NCBI GenBank assembly: GCA_947469885.1
Contig: CANIQT010000003.1
Span: 1 to 64,000 of the forward strand
Direction: 5' to 3'
Length of the DNA: 64,000 nt
DNA from: Bacteroidota bacterium
GTDB lineage: Bacteria > Bacteroidota > Bacteroidia > 2-12-FULL-35-15
Shown: positions 28,431 through 37,330 of the stretch, in pieces
How positions within the stretch are numbered: the first letter of the stretch is position 1
Layout: each line of letters begins with the position of its first letter
The notes under the pieces: generated by a model
Told to the model about the DNA's origin: nothing
Databases searched by the model: none
The model's input: the letters and a program-made list of their open reading frames with translations, nothing else
Made by a program: the position numbers and the translations under genes

Positions 28431-29597
28431 TCAATTGCCATACATCTCCAATGCAGCGTCTATGTAGTAATACAAGTCGGTTGGGTGGTTGGTATCTTTT
28501 CTCTTTTCACGTTTTTTACCAAGACGAACCACAATCATTTTTTTATCAGGAAGACAAACAATATACTGCCCCAAAATTCCGCGAGCATAAAAGATAGAAT
28601 GTCCTTTGTAATCAGGAATCAACCACCACGAATAACCGTATTTATTATTTTTGTTTCCATCCTCATCCATCACATCGGCTGGTTTTACAGAGCTAAGAAC
28701 ATAGTCAGTAGGTATCAATTGTTTACCGTTGCACTTTCCCGAATCAAGATATAATTTACCTAACCGTGCAAAATTTCTTGCATTGGAATTGAAACAACAA
28801 TATACTTTTTCCATACCATCTTCATGGTCAAGACTCCAGAATGCACTGCTTTTAGCACCTAGCTGTTGCCATATTTTTTCAGAAAAATAATCGGCTACCT
28901 TCTTACCAGTTGCCTTTTCTAAAACAAAACCAAGCAATTCCGTGTTTCCACTCAGGTATTTAAACTTTTTTCCTGGTTCTTCGGTTACTTTATATTTATA
29001 AGTAAGATTTTTAATATCACTTCCGTAATAAGCCGCAGCAGGATAAGCAAGAGGGTTCACATAATTTTCATCAAAATTAATTCCTGAACTCATGGTTAAT
29101 AAATTCTTAATAGTGAGTTTAGCATTGCCTCCTTCTTGATATTCAGGAAGAAAATCACCAACCGGCTCATCCACCGATTTTATTTTGCCTTCGTCAATAG
29201 CAATTCCAATCAACATACTTGTAAATGTTTTTGCCATCGAAAAAGAATTAGTGTGCGAGTCGGCATTAAATCCATCCCAATATTGTTCATGAATTATTGA
29301 ATCGTTTTTTATTACCAGATAAGCAATTGTACCCATATCAGTAAACTGTTTCTGATGTTCTTCCGAAATTGTTTTTGAGTTATTTAATTTTGAAACAGCC
29401 CATTCTTTGGCAACACCAGCTTTCACTTCCCTGTTATCAAATATGTTATACTCTTCGATACTTGGTCCCGGACGACCCTTTAAATAGGTGTTTGCAATGC
29501 CTTTGTACAAGTAAGTTTTTCCTGAGATAAGTATGGCAAGGTTTAATAAAACAAAAATGATTAAAAACCATTTCCCTATTTTCTTTAGAATTTTCAT
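28431..29597 (-). CDS. Serine hydrolase / class C beta-lactamase-like
   Basis: NSFSMAKTFTSMLIGIAIDEGKI (SxxK) and KYGYSWWLIPDYKGHSIFYARGILGQYI. Confidence 0.85.
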   Translation of the reverse strand: MKILKKIGKWFLIIFVLLNLAILISGKTYLYKGIANTYLKGRPGPSIEEYNIFDNREVKAGVAKEWAVSKLNNSKTISEEHQKQFTDMGTIAYLVIKNDSIIHEQYWDGFNADSHTNSFSMAKTFTSMLIGIAIDEGKIKSVDEPVGDFLPEYQEGGNAKLTIKNLLTMSSGINFDENYVNPLAYPAAAYYGSDIKNLTYKYKVTEEPGKKFKYLSGNTELLGFVLEKATGKKVADYFSEKIWQQLGAKSSAFWSLDHEDGMEKVYCCFNSNARNFARLGKLYLDSGKCNGKQLIPTDYVLSSVKPADVMDEDGNKNNKYGYSWWLIPDYKGHSIFYARGILGQYIVCLPDKKMIVVRLGKKREKRKDTNHPTDLYYYIDAALEMYGN

Positions 29598-29644
29598 AAT
29601 GAGACAAATTTAAATTTCAAACAAAAATACGCTAATTATCGAAA

Positions 29645-29683
29645 CAAAAAAAGCGACCTTCCAAATAAATGGAAGGTCGCTTT
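29645..29683 (-). terminator. Rho-independent terminator (AAGCGACCTTCC/GGAAGGTCGCTT + T-tract)
   Basis: 12-bp stem, T-run on minus strand, just downstream of 29731..32913. Confidence 0.8.
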
Positions 29684-29730
29684 TATAGAACCACCGCTCT
29701 CCTTCGGAGAGGGGATTAAGGGTATGGCTT

Positions 29731-32700
29731 TTATTTAGTCAACACTAATTTTTGAACTGTTTTTTTAGCATCAGTAGTAATGTTTAAGAAATAAGTACCA
29801 GCATTAACATCACTTACATTTAACTTCACATTTTGTCCTTGTGTTGGTTTGTCAATAGACCATGTGCTAACCGTACGACCAGCAATATCAGTTAATTCAA
29901 CAACAGCGGTAGAACTTAAAGCAGTTTGGAAAGTAACATTTACTGAACCAGAAGCAGGGTTTGGATAAACCTGAATTCCATTATTAATTGAAACATTATC
30001 TATTCCTACTGAACCAATTGTTCCGATTACTGGTACTCTTGGACTTGTACAAGTTACTGAAGGTTGAGTTACAACCCAGTCATAGAAATAATAGTAAGTA
30101 GTTGTACTAGTTGTTGTGCCTGTCCAGCCATTTGTAAGATTAATCAAACCGGCAATTCCATAAGGATAAACAACGCCAGTAGAACTTCTTTGTAACACCG
30201 GTGCGTTTCCTCCAAAACTAGTTGTATTTACTGCACCGTTTGTCGTTAATCGATAACCAGTTCCAACAGCTAATGGGAAGTTTAATGTGATTACGGTTGA
30301 ATCAACAGGTATGTTTATTGATAAGGAGTTGATAACTGTTCCCGCTGAATTTTTCAATTGTATTTCACGTGTTCCTGCTGTATTGGTATAAACTTTTACT
30401 GATACAAGAGTGGAAGGTGCTATAACATTAAAATCAATACCTCCATTTGTGCCGTTACCGCCACTGTAAAAACTTGCACCTGTATGGTATGGTTGACCAG
30501 TATTACCATTTACTCCTCCGTTAGTGGTTGATTCATCAACATAATAAGTTGTTGTTGTGCTAATAACCGGAGTAGTATAAGTTGCGCCAGTTCCAAGCAA
30601 TGTTCCTGCTGAAGGCAAATCGTACCAGTTAAGAATTCCTCCCGAACCGGCTGCTGATAAAGTTAATGCAGCAGGAGTAGCGGATGCAGCTCCTGTTCCT
30701 GTTGGAGATGGTGCTGCCAATAATGCAACTGTTAATGGAAGTGATGTTGCCGTTCCGCATCCACCACCTGTGGTAGTTACCGTATAAGCACCTGCTTCCA
30801 TTGGAGTAACTGTTTGTGTGTTTGCACTAAATCCTGATGGTCCTGCCCATTGATACGAACCTCCTACTGTACTTGTTAATGTAATAGTTCCAGGACAAGA
30901 TGCTGTTGTTGAAGAGGCAGTAATTATAGGCAATCCATTTGTATTTAAAATAACTGAAACTACAGGAGAAATATTAGTACATCCACCAGCATTAGAAACA
31001 GTAACTGAATAGGACCCTGCATTGGCACCAGTAACTGATATTGATTGAGTGGTTAAACTGTTTGACCACAAATACGAAGAGAAACCAGCAGCAGCAGTTA
31101 ATGTTTGAGATTGTGAAGAACACAATGTATAAGGTCCGCCAGCCAAAGTATTACCAGTGATAGAACATTGTCCTTCTATTACTGTTACAAACTGATCAGC
31201 TACTAAGTTGGTGAAATGATTAGTGAACTGGTGAGAAGGCCAGTCGATACGGGCAGAGTCAACAGTTGTTGCTGCTCCAATACCAAAGTGTAATTGCATG
31301 GTGTTAGATGTTCCGTAAGCATCACCTGCACGAACTTCACGAATTTGTTTTCCCCATGGTCCGTAAATAGTAACACGGGCACCAATGGCATCAACATTAC
31401 TTACTGTCCCGGTTAAACTAAAAGTGATGTAGTGATTTGTGTTTGTTGTTGTATTAAGATATAATACATCAGCAGTACCAGTTGGTGTATTGTAAACATT
31501 TCCATAAGAAACAAATACATCCATTTTTCCATCATGATTCAAATCTCCTGTTCCGAATGATAACATACCATTTGTTGTACTTGGGAAAGGTGCATTCATC
31601 AAAGTAAAAGTAGAGTTTCCGTTGTTGTGATACATAACATATGAATCTGCACCACCACCACCGGTAACTAAAATGTCAAGAAAACCATCATTATCAAAAT
31701 CTTCAACTGTAGCTTCAATCGGGTCCATTCCTCCAGCGATTGCAGCACTTGTTGTATTAAATCCCGAAGCAGTTGTAATATCAGTATAATGACCTGTTCC
31801 GTCATTTTGTAATACTTGTCCATTTTCTCCGTGGTTAGTTACAACAACATCAAAATCTCCATCATTATCAATATCCCCAAAACTGGTTGTCCAGCCTTGT
31901 TTGTAAGGGCTTGCACCTGTTTCAAATCCATAAGTTGCTTCGCTTTCTGTATAGTGTCCGTTACCATCGTTAACAAACAAACGGTCTCTTCTGCGCTGGT
32001 CAGTATAAGAAGAAGTAGATTGACGGCAATGTGCAATGTAAAAATCCAAATCTCCATCATTGTCAAAATCTAACCAAACACTTCCATAATTTCCAGAATC
32101 GTAAGGGTCGCCACCATAAGTTAAACCCGGATTAATTTCAGTATTAAATACAATGGTCTGATTGATTGACCATCCGGTATAAGTTCCTGAACCTACAAAT
32201 GAAGTTACATTAACTACAAGAGTTGTTCCTGCAAAAGCGGTTACTGTTCCGGTCATATAATTTAAACCATTATATCCTATCTGAACAGTTTGACCAACTG
32301 TAATTGGCAATCCTGCTGCAGTGGTAAAAGTTTTTGAACCTGTTCCAATTGTATTAGAAGTGTTCGATCTTACTATACGAGCTAAGTTTCCAGCTCCGTC
32401 ATTGATATAAATCTTTTCGAAATTCACATCATCACATACTCCAACATCAATCCAACCATCATTATTAAAATCTCCGAAGGTTACATTTTGCACAAAATAA
32501 CCAGGAGATAAAGTGGTTGTGGTGGATGTTACAACTCCAGCATTGGAGAATAATTTTACAAGGTAAAGTGTACCGTTGGTTCCGGTAACAACATCTTTCC
32601 ATCCGTTGTGATCAACATCTGCAGCTGCCATTCCCCAAACTCCAGCATTACCCGAAATGTTTCCTAAACTGGTTCTTGTGTAAGTTCCATTTTGATTTTG

Positions 32701-32913
32701 TAATTCCAGAACCAATGTAGTTGACTGGTCCATAATTAACATGTCGTCCAGACCGTCATTGTTCACGTCAACAACTGTAACTGCGCAACCGCTATGAGTG
32801 GCAGTCGGAATTAAAGAGTTGGTGTTTGCAAAAGAAAATTGCGCTTTGGATGTGTACCCAACACATACCATTGCAGCAAATGCAATTGATTTTAATAGTG
32901 TAATTTTTTTCAT
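29731..32913 (-). CDS. FG-GAP/VCBS + ASPIC/UnbV domain secreted protein with T9SS type A sorting domain
   Basis: Repeated DVNNDGLDDMLI / DFNNDGWIDVGV / DIDNDGDFDVVV; UnbV-like IGARVTIYGPWGKQIREVRAGDAYGTSNTMQLHFGIG; C-terminal VYPNPASGSVNVTF. Confidence 0.87.
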   Translation of the reverse strand: MKKITLLKSIAFAAMVCVGYTSKAQFSFANTNSLIPTATHSGCAVTVVDVNNDGLDDMLIMDQSTTLVLELQNQNGTYTRTSLGNISGNAGVWGMAAADVDHNGWKDVVTGTNGTLYLVKLFSNAGVVTSTTTTLSPGYFVQNVTFGDFNNDGWIDVGVCDDVNFEKIYINDGAGNLARIVRSNTSNTIGTGSKTFTTAAGLPITVGQTVQIGYNGLNYMTGTVTAFAGTTLVVNVTSFVGSGTYTGWSINQTIVFNTEINPGLTYGGDPYDSGNYGSVWLDFDNDGDLDFYIAHCRQSTSSYTDQRRRDRLFVNDGNGHYTESEATYGFETGASPYKQGWTTSFGDIDNDGDFDVVVTNHGENGQVLQNDGTGHYTDITTASGFNTTSAAIAGGMDPIEATVEDFDNDGFLDILVTGGGGADSYVMYHNNGNSTFTLMNAPFPSTTNGMLSFGTGDLNHDGKMDVFVSYGNVYNTPTGTADVLYLNTTTNTNHYITFSLTGTVSNVDAIGARVTIYGPWGKQIREVRAGDAYGTSNTMQLHFGIGAATTVDSARIDWPSHQFTNHFTNLVADQFVTVIEGQCSITGNTLAGGPYTLCSSQSQTLTAAAGFSSYLWSNSLTTQSISVTGANAGSYSVTVSNAGGCTNISPVVSVILNTNGLPIITASSTTASCPGTITLTSTVGGSYQWAGPSGFSANTQTVTPMEAGAYTVTTTGGGCGTATSLPLTVALLAAPSPTGTGAASATPAALTLSAAGSGGILNWYDLPSAGTLLGTGATYTTPVISTTTTYYVDESTTNGGVNGNTGQPYHTGASFYSGGNGTNGGIDFNVIAPSTLVSVKVYTNTAGTREIQLKNSAGTVINSLSINIPVDSTVITLNFPLAVGTGYRLTTNGAVNTTSFGGNAPVLQRSSTGVVYPYGIAGLINLTNGWTGTTTSTTTYYYFYDWVVTQPSVTCTSPRVPVIGTIGSVGIDNVSINNGIQVYPNPASGSVNVTFQTALSSTAVVELTDIAGRTVSTWSIDKPTQGQNVKLNVSDVNAGTYFLNITTDAKKTVQKLVLTK

Positions 32914-33063
32914 TTTGATTGGATTTAGATTAGAATTTATAGTGATTAAATTTTACGAGTGTAAAGAAAGTAAATTATAAATTATAAAACAAATTAATAA
33001 GTTGAACAACCCTTTTTAATAGGTGGTTGAAAGTGGATAATGACTTTAATTGTTGCAAATAAA

Positions 33064-33095
33064 AAAGCCCACCATTTTGGTGAGCTTCTTTGTGC
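33064..33095 (-). terminator. Rho-independent terminator (AAGCTCACC..GGTGGGCTT TTTT)
   Basis: Stem plus T-run on the minus strand. Confidence 0.75.
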
Positions 33096-33102
33096 GTTGA
33101 AA

Positions 33103-33296
33103 CTACTTCGCTTTCTTCTCTTCTTTTCTCTCTCCTTTCTTCTCGCTTTTTTCTCCTTTCTTTTCGTTTTTCTCCTCTCTCTTTTCCGATTTTTTTTCTG
33201 TTTTCAGCGGCTCCTGTTTTTCTCAGGAGTTTGTTTTGCGAAAATTACAGTTGACATCAATAATGCTGCTCCAACAATTAAACTTACTTTTTTCAT
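33103..33296 (-). pseudogene. Small Lys/Glu-rich exported protein, interrupted by single-base frameshift
   Basis: MKKVSLIVGAALLMSTVIFAKQTPEKNRSR* as sequenced; one extra A in the AAAAA tract joins it to KQEPLKTEKKSEKREEKNEKKGEKSEKKGERKEEKKAK*. Terminator hairpin follows at 33064-33095. Confidence 0.55.
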
Positions 33297-33407
33297 TTTG
33301 TTTTTTTTGTTTAAGTATTAATAAATAATTTGTCGCTTCCATTACACCAAACTCATGCAACTAATTTATTTGTTTTTATATTATGATATTTTAACTAGTC
33401 CCTTATC

Positions 33408-34523
33408 TTAGTTTTGTACTTCTTTTTTGTTCATCCAAACAGATGTTGTAGGGTAAGCAAAACTACTTCCGTTCTTTTCTACTATCTTCATTATTTTATA
33501 ATTTATTTCTTCACGAATATTCAGATAAAAATCATAATCCATTGTATCTACAAAATAACAAACTAAAATGTTGATAGCACTGGCATCAAAGTCGTGAAGT
33601 ATTACCTGCATATCGGTTTTTATAACCGAAGGATGGTTTTCCAGACTCGTTTTAATTTCCTGAATAATGTTTTTAAACTGTTCAGCTTTTGTTTCATAAG
33701 TTAGCCCAACATTAAATTTTGCACGCCTTTGCATTCGCATGGATAAATTATCTAGTTCAGTGTCCACCATTTTTTTATTGGGCACGGTTACATAACTTTT
33801 TTCTGCTGTTCTAATTCGAGTACTGCGAAAACCAATTTTTTCTACATTACCTTCCACATTACCCACTCTAATCAAATCGCCAATGGTAAAAGGTTTGTCT
33901 AAGAAAATAGTAAATGAACCAAACAAATTTTCCAACGACTCTTTCGCAGCAAGAGCCACTGCCAAACCTCCAATGCCCAACCCTGCAATAAGTGAAGCGA
34001 TGTTTAAATCGAAAATAGTTCCTAAAATAAAAAAGAAAGAAAAAATAGTGATAAATACTTTAATTGCATCTTTTACAAATGGCACCAATTGGTCATCAGA
34101 TTTTGTTTCGGTTTGCACAGCTCGGTGCATATACACCACACCGAAAAAATCTACAATGCGAAGAAGTATCCAAGTAATAGAAGAAACAATAACTATTTGG
34201 AATAATTTAGAAAGTATCAATCGCAGTCCAAAATGTTCAACAGTTAAAATATTCCATTCGTCTGGAAAATGAAGCCTGTCGAAAGCCAAATAAATGCTGA
34301 TTAATACAATTAGTATTTCAAAGGGTTTTTTTAACAAAAGAAAGAGTTTGTTATATCCCACGCCTTCTGAATATTTTTTCAAAAACCGAAATACACACAA
34401 AGCAAATAATTTTGATAATAACTTCTTAAAAACTAGTCCCAACAACAAAATTCCGAAGAACCAGCAAAACGATTCCACAGTGTTTCCTAAAAATGTACGA
34501 TGTAAAAATTCGAGTAATATCAT
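33408..34523 (-). CDS. MscS-family mechanosensitive ion channel
   Basis: SLIAGLGIGGLAVALAAKESLENLFGSFTIFLDKPFTIGDLIRVGNVEGNVEKIGFRSTRIRT. Confidence 0.92.
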   Translation of the reverse strand: MILLEFLHRTFLGNTVESFCWFFGILLLGLVFKKLLSKLFALCVFRFLKKYSEGVGYNKLFLLLKKPFEILIVLISIYLAFDRLHFPDEWNILTVEHFGLRLILSKLFQIVIVSSITWILLRIVDFFGVVYMHRAVQTETKSDDQLVPFVKDAIKVFITIFSFFFILGTIFDLNIASLIAGLGIGGLAVALAAKESLENLFGSFTIFLDKPFTIGDLIRVGNVEGNVEKIGFRSTRIRTAEKSYVTVPNKKMVDTELDNLSMRMQRRAKFNVGLTYETKAEQFKNIIQEIKTSLENHPSVIKTDMQVILHDFDASAINILVCYFVDTMDYDFYLNIREEINYKIMKIVEKNGSSFAYPTTSVWMNKKEVQN

Positions 34524-34699
34524 TTTATTATCTATTTATTTGACCCCAAAAATACTTTATTCACATTGGTCTATTGAAAACAATTATTAATTTTTTCTTT
34601 AAAAATTTTTGTTTTGAAAAATTATTTTTCAGAAATTTGTGGTATCAAATTAAAAAATCATATAAAAACAAAACGTTTGCAAAACTAATTTCATTACAA

Positions 34700-34933
34700 A
34701 TGAAAAAGCCAGACAAAATTAAAAAAACCACTGCCAAAAAAGGAGCAGACAAAGGTAAGGATTCGGATGAGTTAAGAAAGCCAGCAAAGCTTAAACCTCT
34801 GAAAGAAAAAGAAAAAAAAGGATGGAAACATAAACTGGACGATGAAGAAGAAGATTTTTCCATTGAAGATGACATAAAGTTTGATAACAGTTTTGATGAT
34901 GACGATGATGGTTTTTTTGAAGACGACTACTAA
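34700..34933 (+). CDS. Small basic/acidic low-complexity protein
   Basis: MKKPDKIKKTTAKKGADKG...EEDFSIEDDIKFDNSFDDDDDGFFEDDY; start chosen at the internal ATG of ORF 34574..34933. Confidence 0.55.
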   Translation: MKKPDKIKKTTAKKGADKGKDSDELRKPAKLKPLKEKEKKGWKHKLDDEEEDFSIEDDIKFDNSFDDDDDGFFEDDY

Positions 34934-35009
34934 TTAATTTTCTTCCGGAGGTTCCATTCGTTACATCTTTGTTAACGAAATAAACGAATTGAATCTTCGG
35001 CAGTACTCT

Positions 35010-36101
35010 TTAATATAAAAATATACTTCCTCCGCAATTATCTTTTGATGCACCAGTTACGCTTTTCAAACAATTAATTTCGTGGCGCATTCTAAGCACT
35101 CCTAAAAAAGCAAAAATCATTGCTTCTTTAAATTCAATAATTTTATTTGCAGGAACAATCAACTGGTGTTGGGTGTGTTTTTTTATACACTCCATCAAAA
35201 AAGTATTATACACTCCTCCTCCAGTTGCTATTATTTTTCCTTTTGGCTCATGACTTAATGACTTTGATATTTGAATAGCAATGTGTTCGCAAAAGGTACG
35301 AAGCAAATCTATTTCGGGTAATTCATACTGATTAATCAAAGGATTAATATATTTCAATACCCACTCTTTGCCCAACGATTTTGGGGTGTTTGCCAACTGT
35401 TTATAATATCCAAGCTGATTTAATTCATTTAATAAATAAGTGCTTATCATTCCTGCTCTTGCCAACTCTCCATTTTCATCGTATTCCTTTCCTATTGTTT
35501 TGCAAATAGAATTCATCACCAAATTTACCGGACAAATATCATACGCAATCCGTTTGTTTTTGTGCTCAAACGACACGTTTGAGAAACCGCCCAGATTCAA
35601 ACAAAATTCATAATCAGAAAATAAAAGTTTATCGCCAATTGGTACTAAAGGCGCACCTTGTCCTCCAAGTACAACATCCAATGAACGAAAATCGGAAACC
35701 ACCGTTAATTTACATTTGGATGCTATAGCACTACCTGCACCAATTTGTACAGTTAGTTTATTTTTGGGTTGATGAAAAATAGTATGACCATGCGAAGAAA
35801 CAAAGTCTGCTTTCGCATTTTTTTTTACAATAAAATCGGATACCCTTTGCCCAAGGTATAAGCCATAATCCACATTTGCCTGCTCAAAGGTAAGTGCATC
35901 AGAAGTTTCGAGAGCCACCAGCTTTTGTTTCCACTCATCATTGTAAGCAATGGTTTCCGCATCTATTATTTCATACGTCCACTTATTGTTGTCAATAATA
36001 AACTTGCAAAAAGCAATATCCAGCCCATCCAGCGATGTTCCCGACATCAACCCTATTACATTATATTCCTTTGAAATGATATTTGTCATAATTTGTAGCA
36101 A
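35010..36101 (-). CDS. anmK: Anhydro-N-acetylmuramic acid kinase
   Basis: NVIGLMSGTSLDGLDIAFC, SHGHTIFHQP, ATGGGVYNTFLM. Confidence 0.92.
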   Translation of the reverse strand: MLQIMTNIISKEYNVIGLMSGTSLDGLDIAFCKFIIDNNKWTYEIIDAETIAYNDEWKQKLVALETSDALTFEQANVDYGLYLGQRVSDFIVKKNAKADFVSSHGHTIFHQPKNKLTVQIGAGSAIASKCKLTVVSDFRSLDVVLGGQGAPLVPIGDKLLFSDYEFCLNLGGFSNVSFEHKNKRIAYDICPVNLVMNSICKTIGKEYDENGELARAGMISTYLLNELNQLGYYKQLANTPKSLGKEWVLKYINPLINQYELPEIDLLRTFCEHIAIQISKSLSHEPKGKIIATGGGVYNTFLMECIKKHTQHQLIVPANKIIEFKEAMIFAFLGVLRMRHEINCLKSVTGASKDNCGGSIFLY

Positions 36102-36171
36102 AATTTGAATAATAAATATACTTTTGCACTTCTCAAAAATAAAGTAATTATCAATATAAAAATTAAAGAAT

Positions 36172-37311
36172 ATGTTATTTAATCTTACCGAAGAACATTT
36201 AATGATTCAAAAGGCAGCACGCGATTTCGCAAAAGATGTATTGAAGCCTGGAGTTATTGAGAGAGATGAACATCAGAAATTTCCGACCGAAGAAATAAAA
36301 CAAATGGGTGAGTTAGGATTTCTTGGAATGATGGTGGACCCTAAATACGGAGGTGGCGGAATGGATTGTATTTCCTACGTTTTGGCTATGGAAGAGATTT
36401 CGAAAGTAGATGCTTCTTGTTCTGTGGTTATGTCGGTAAACAATTCACTTGTTTGCTGGGGTATCGAAACATTTGGAACGGAAGAACAAAAGCAAAAATA
36501 TTTACCAAAGTTAGCTACTGGTCAAATTATTGGGGCTTTCTGCTTGTCAGAACCTGAAGCGGGCTCTGATGCTACTTCACAAAAAACAACTGCTGTTGAC
36601 AAAGGAGACCATTATGTATTAAATGGTACCAAAAATTGGATTACCAACGGAAGCACTGCTTCTGTTTATCTGGTGATAGCTCAAACCCATCCCGAGCTGG
36701 GGAGCCGAGGCATAAATGCTCTAATTGTTGAAAAAGGGATGCCCGGTTTTGTGGTAGGTCCTAAAGAAAACAAATTGGGAATTCGTGGTTCCGACACTCA
36801 TTCGTTAATGTTTGATAACGTAAAGGTTCCAAAAGAAAATCGTATCGGTGCTGATGGCTTTGGTTTTAAATTCGCTATGCAAACCCTTACAGGTGGCAGA
36901 ATTGGTATTGCTTCTCAGGCATTGGGTATTGCATCTGGTGCTTACGAATTGGCATTAGCTTATTCGAAAGAGCGCAAAGCATTTGGTAAAACAATTAATC
37001 AGCATCAGGCTATTCAGTTTAAATTAGCTGATATGGCAACACAGATAGAAGCCGCACGATTGTTATGCTTAAAGGCTGCCTGGCTTAAAGACAAACACCT
37101 TGATTACGGAACTGCAAGTGCTATGGCAAAAGTATTTTCATCGAAAGTAGCTATGGATACTACCATTGAAGCTGTGCAAATACATGGAGGATACGGTTTT
37201 GTAAAAGAATACCATGTGGAGCGTTTGATGCGAGATGCTAAGATTACTCAGATTTACGAAGGAACTACAGAGGTTCAAAAGATTGTTATTTCAAGAGCTT
37301 TGCTTCAATAA
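36172..37311 (+). CDS. Acyl-CoA dehydrogenase
   Basis: GAFCLSEPEAGSDATSQKT, GTKNWITNG, QIHGGYGFVKEYHVERLMRDAKITQIYEGTTEVQ. Confidence 0.95.
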   Translation: MLFNLTEEHLMIQKAARDFAKDVLKPGVIERDEHQKFPTEEIKQMGELGFLGMMVDPKYGGGGMDCISYVLAMEEISKVDASCSVVMSVNNSLVCWGIETFGTEEQKQKYLPKLATGQIIGAFCLSEPEAGSDATSQKTTAVDKGDHYVLNGTKNWITNGSTASVYLVIAQTHPELGSRGINALIVEKGMPGFVVGPKENKLGIRGSDTHSLMFDNVKVPKENRIGADGFGFKFAMQTLTGGRIGIASQALGIASGAYELALAYSKERKAFGKTINQHQAIQFKLADMATQIEAARLLCLKAAWLKDKHLDYGTASAMAKVFSSKVAMDTTIEAVQIHGGYGFVKEYHVERLMRDAKITQIYEGTTEVQKIVISRALLQ

Positions 37312-37330
37312 AAATAATCAGTTATTACTT

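Noticed and set aside
33040-33321. 93-aa hydrophobic plus-strand ORF
   Set aside because: Antisense of the Lys/Glu-rich mini-gene; poly-Phe/Leu comes from complementing GAA/AAG codons.
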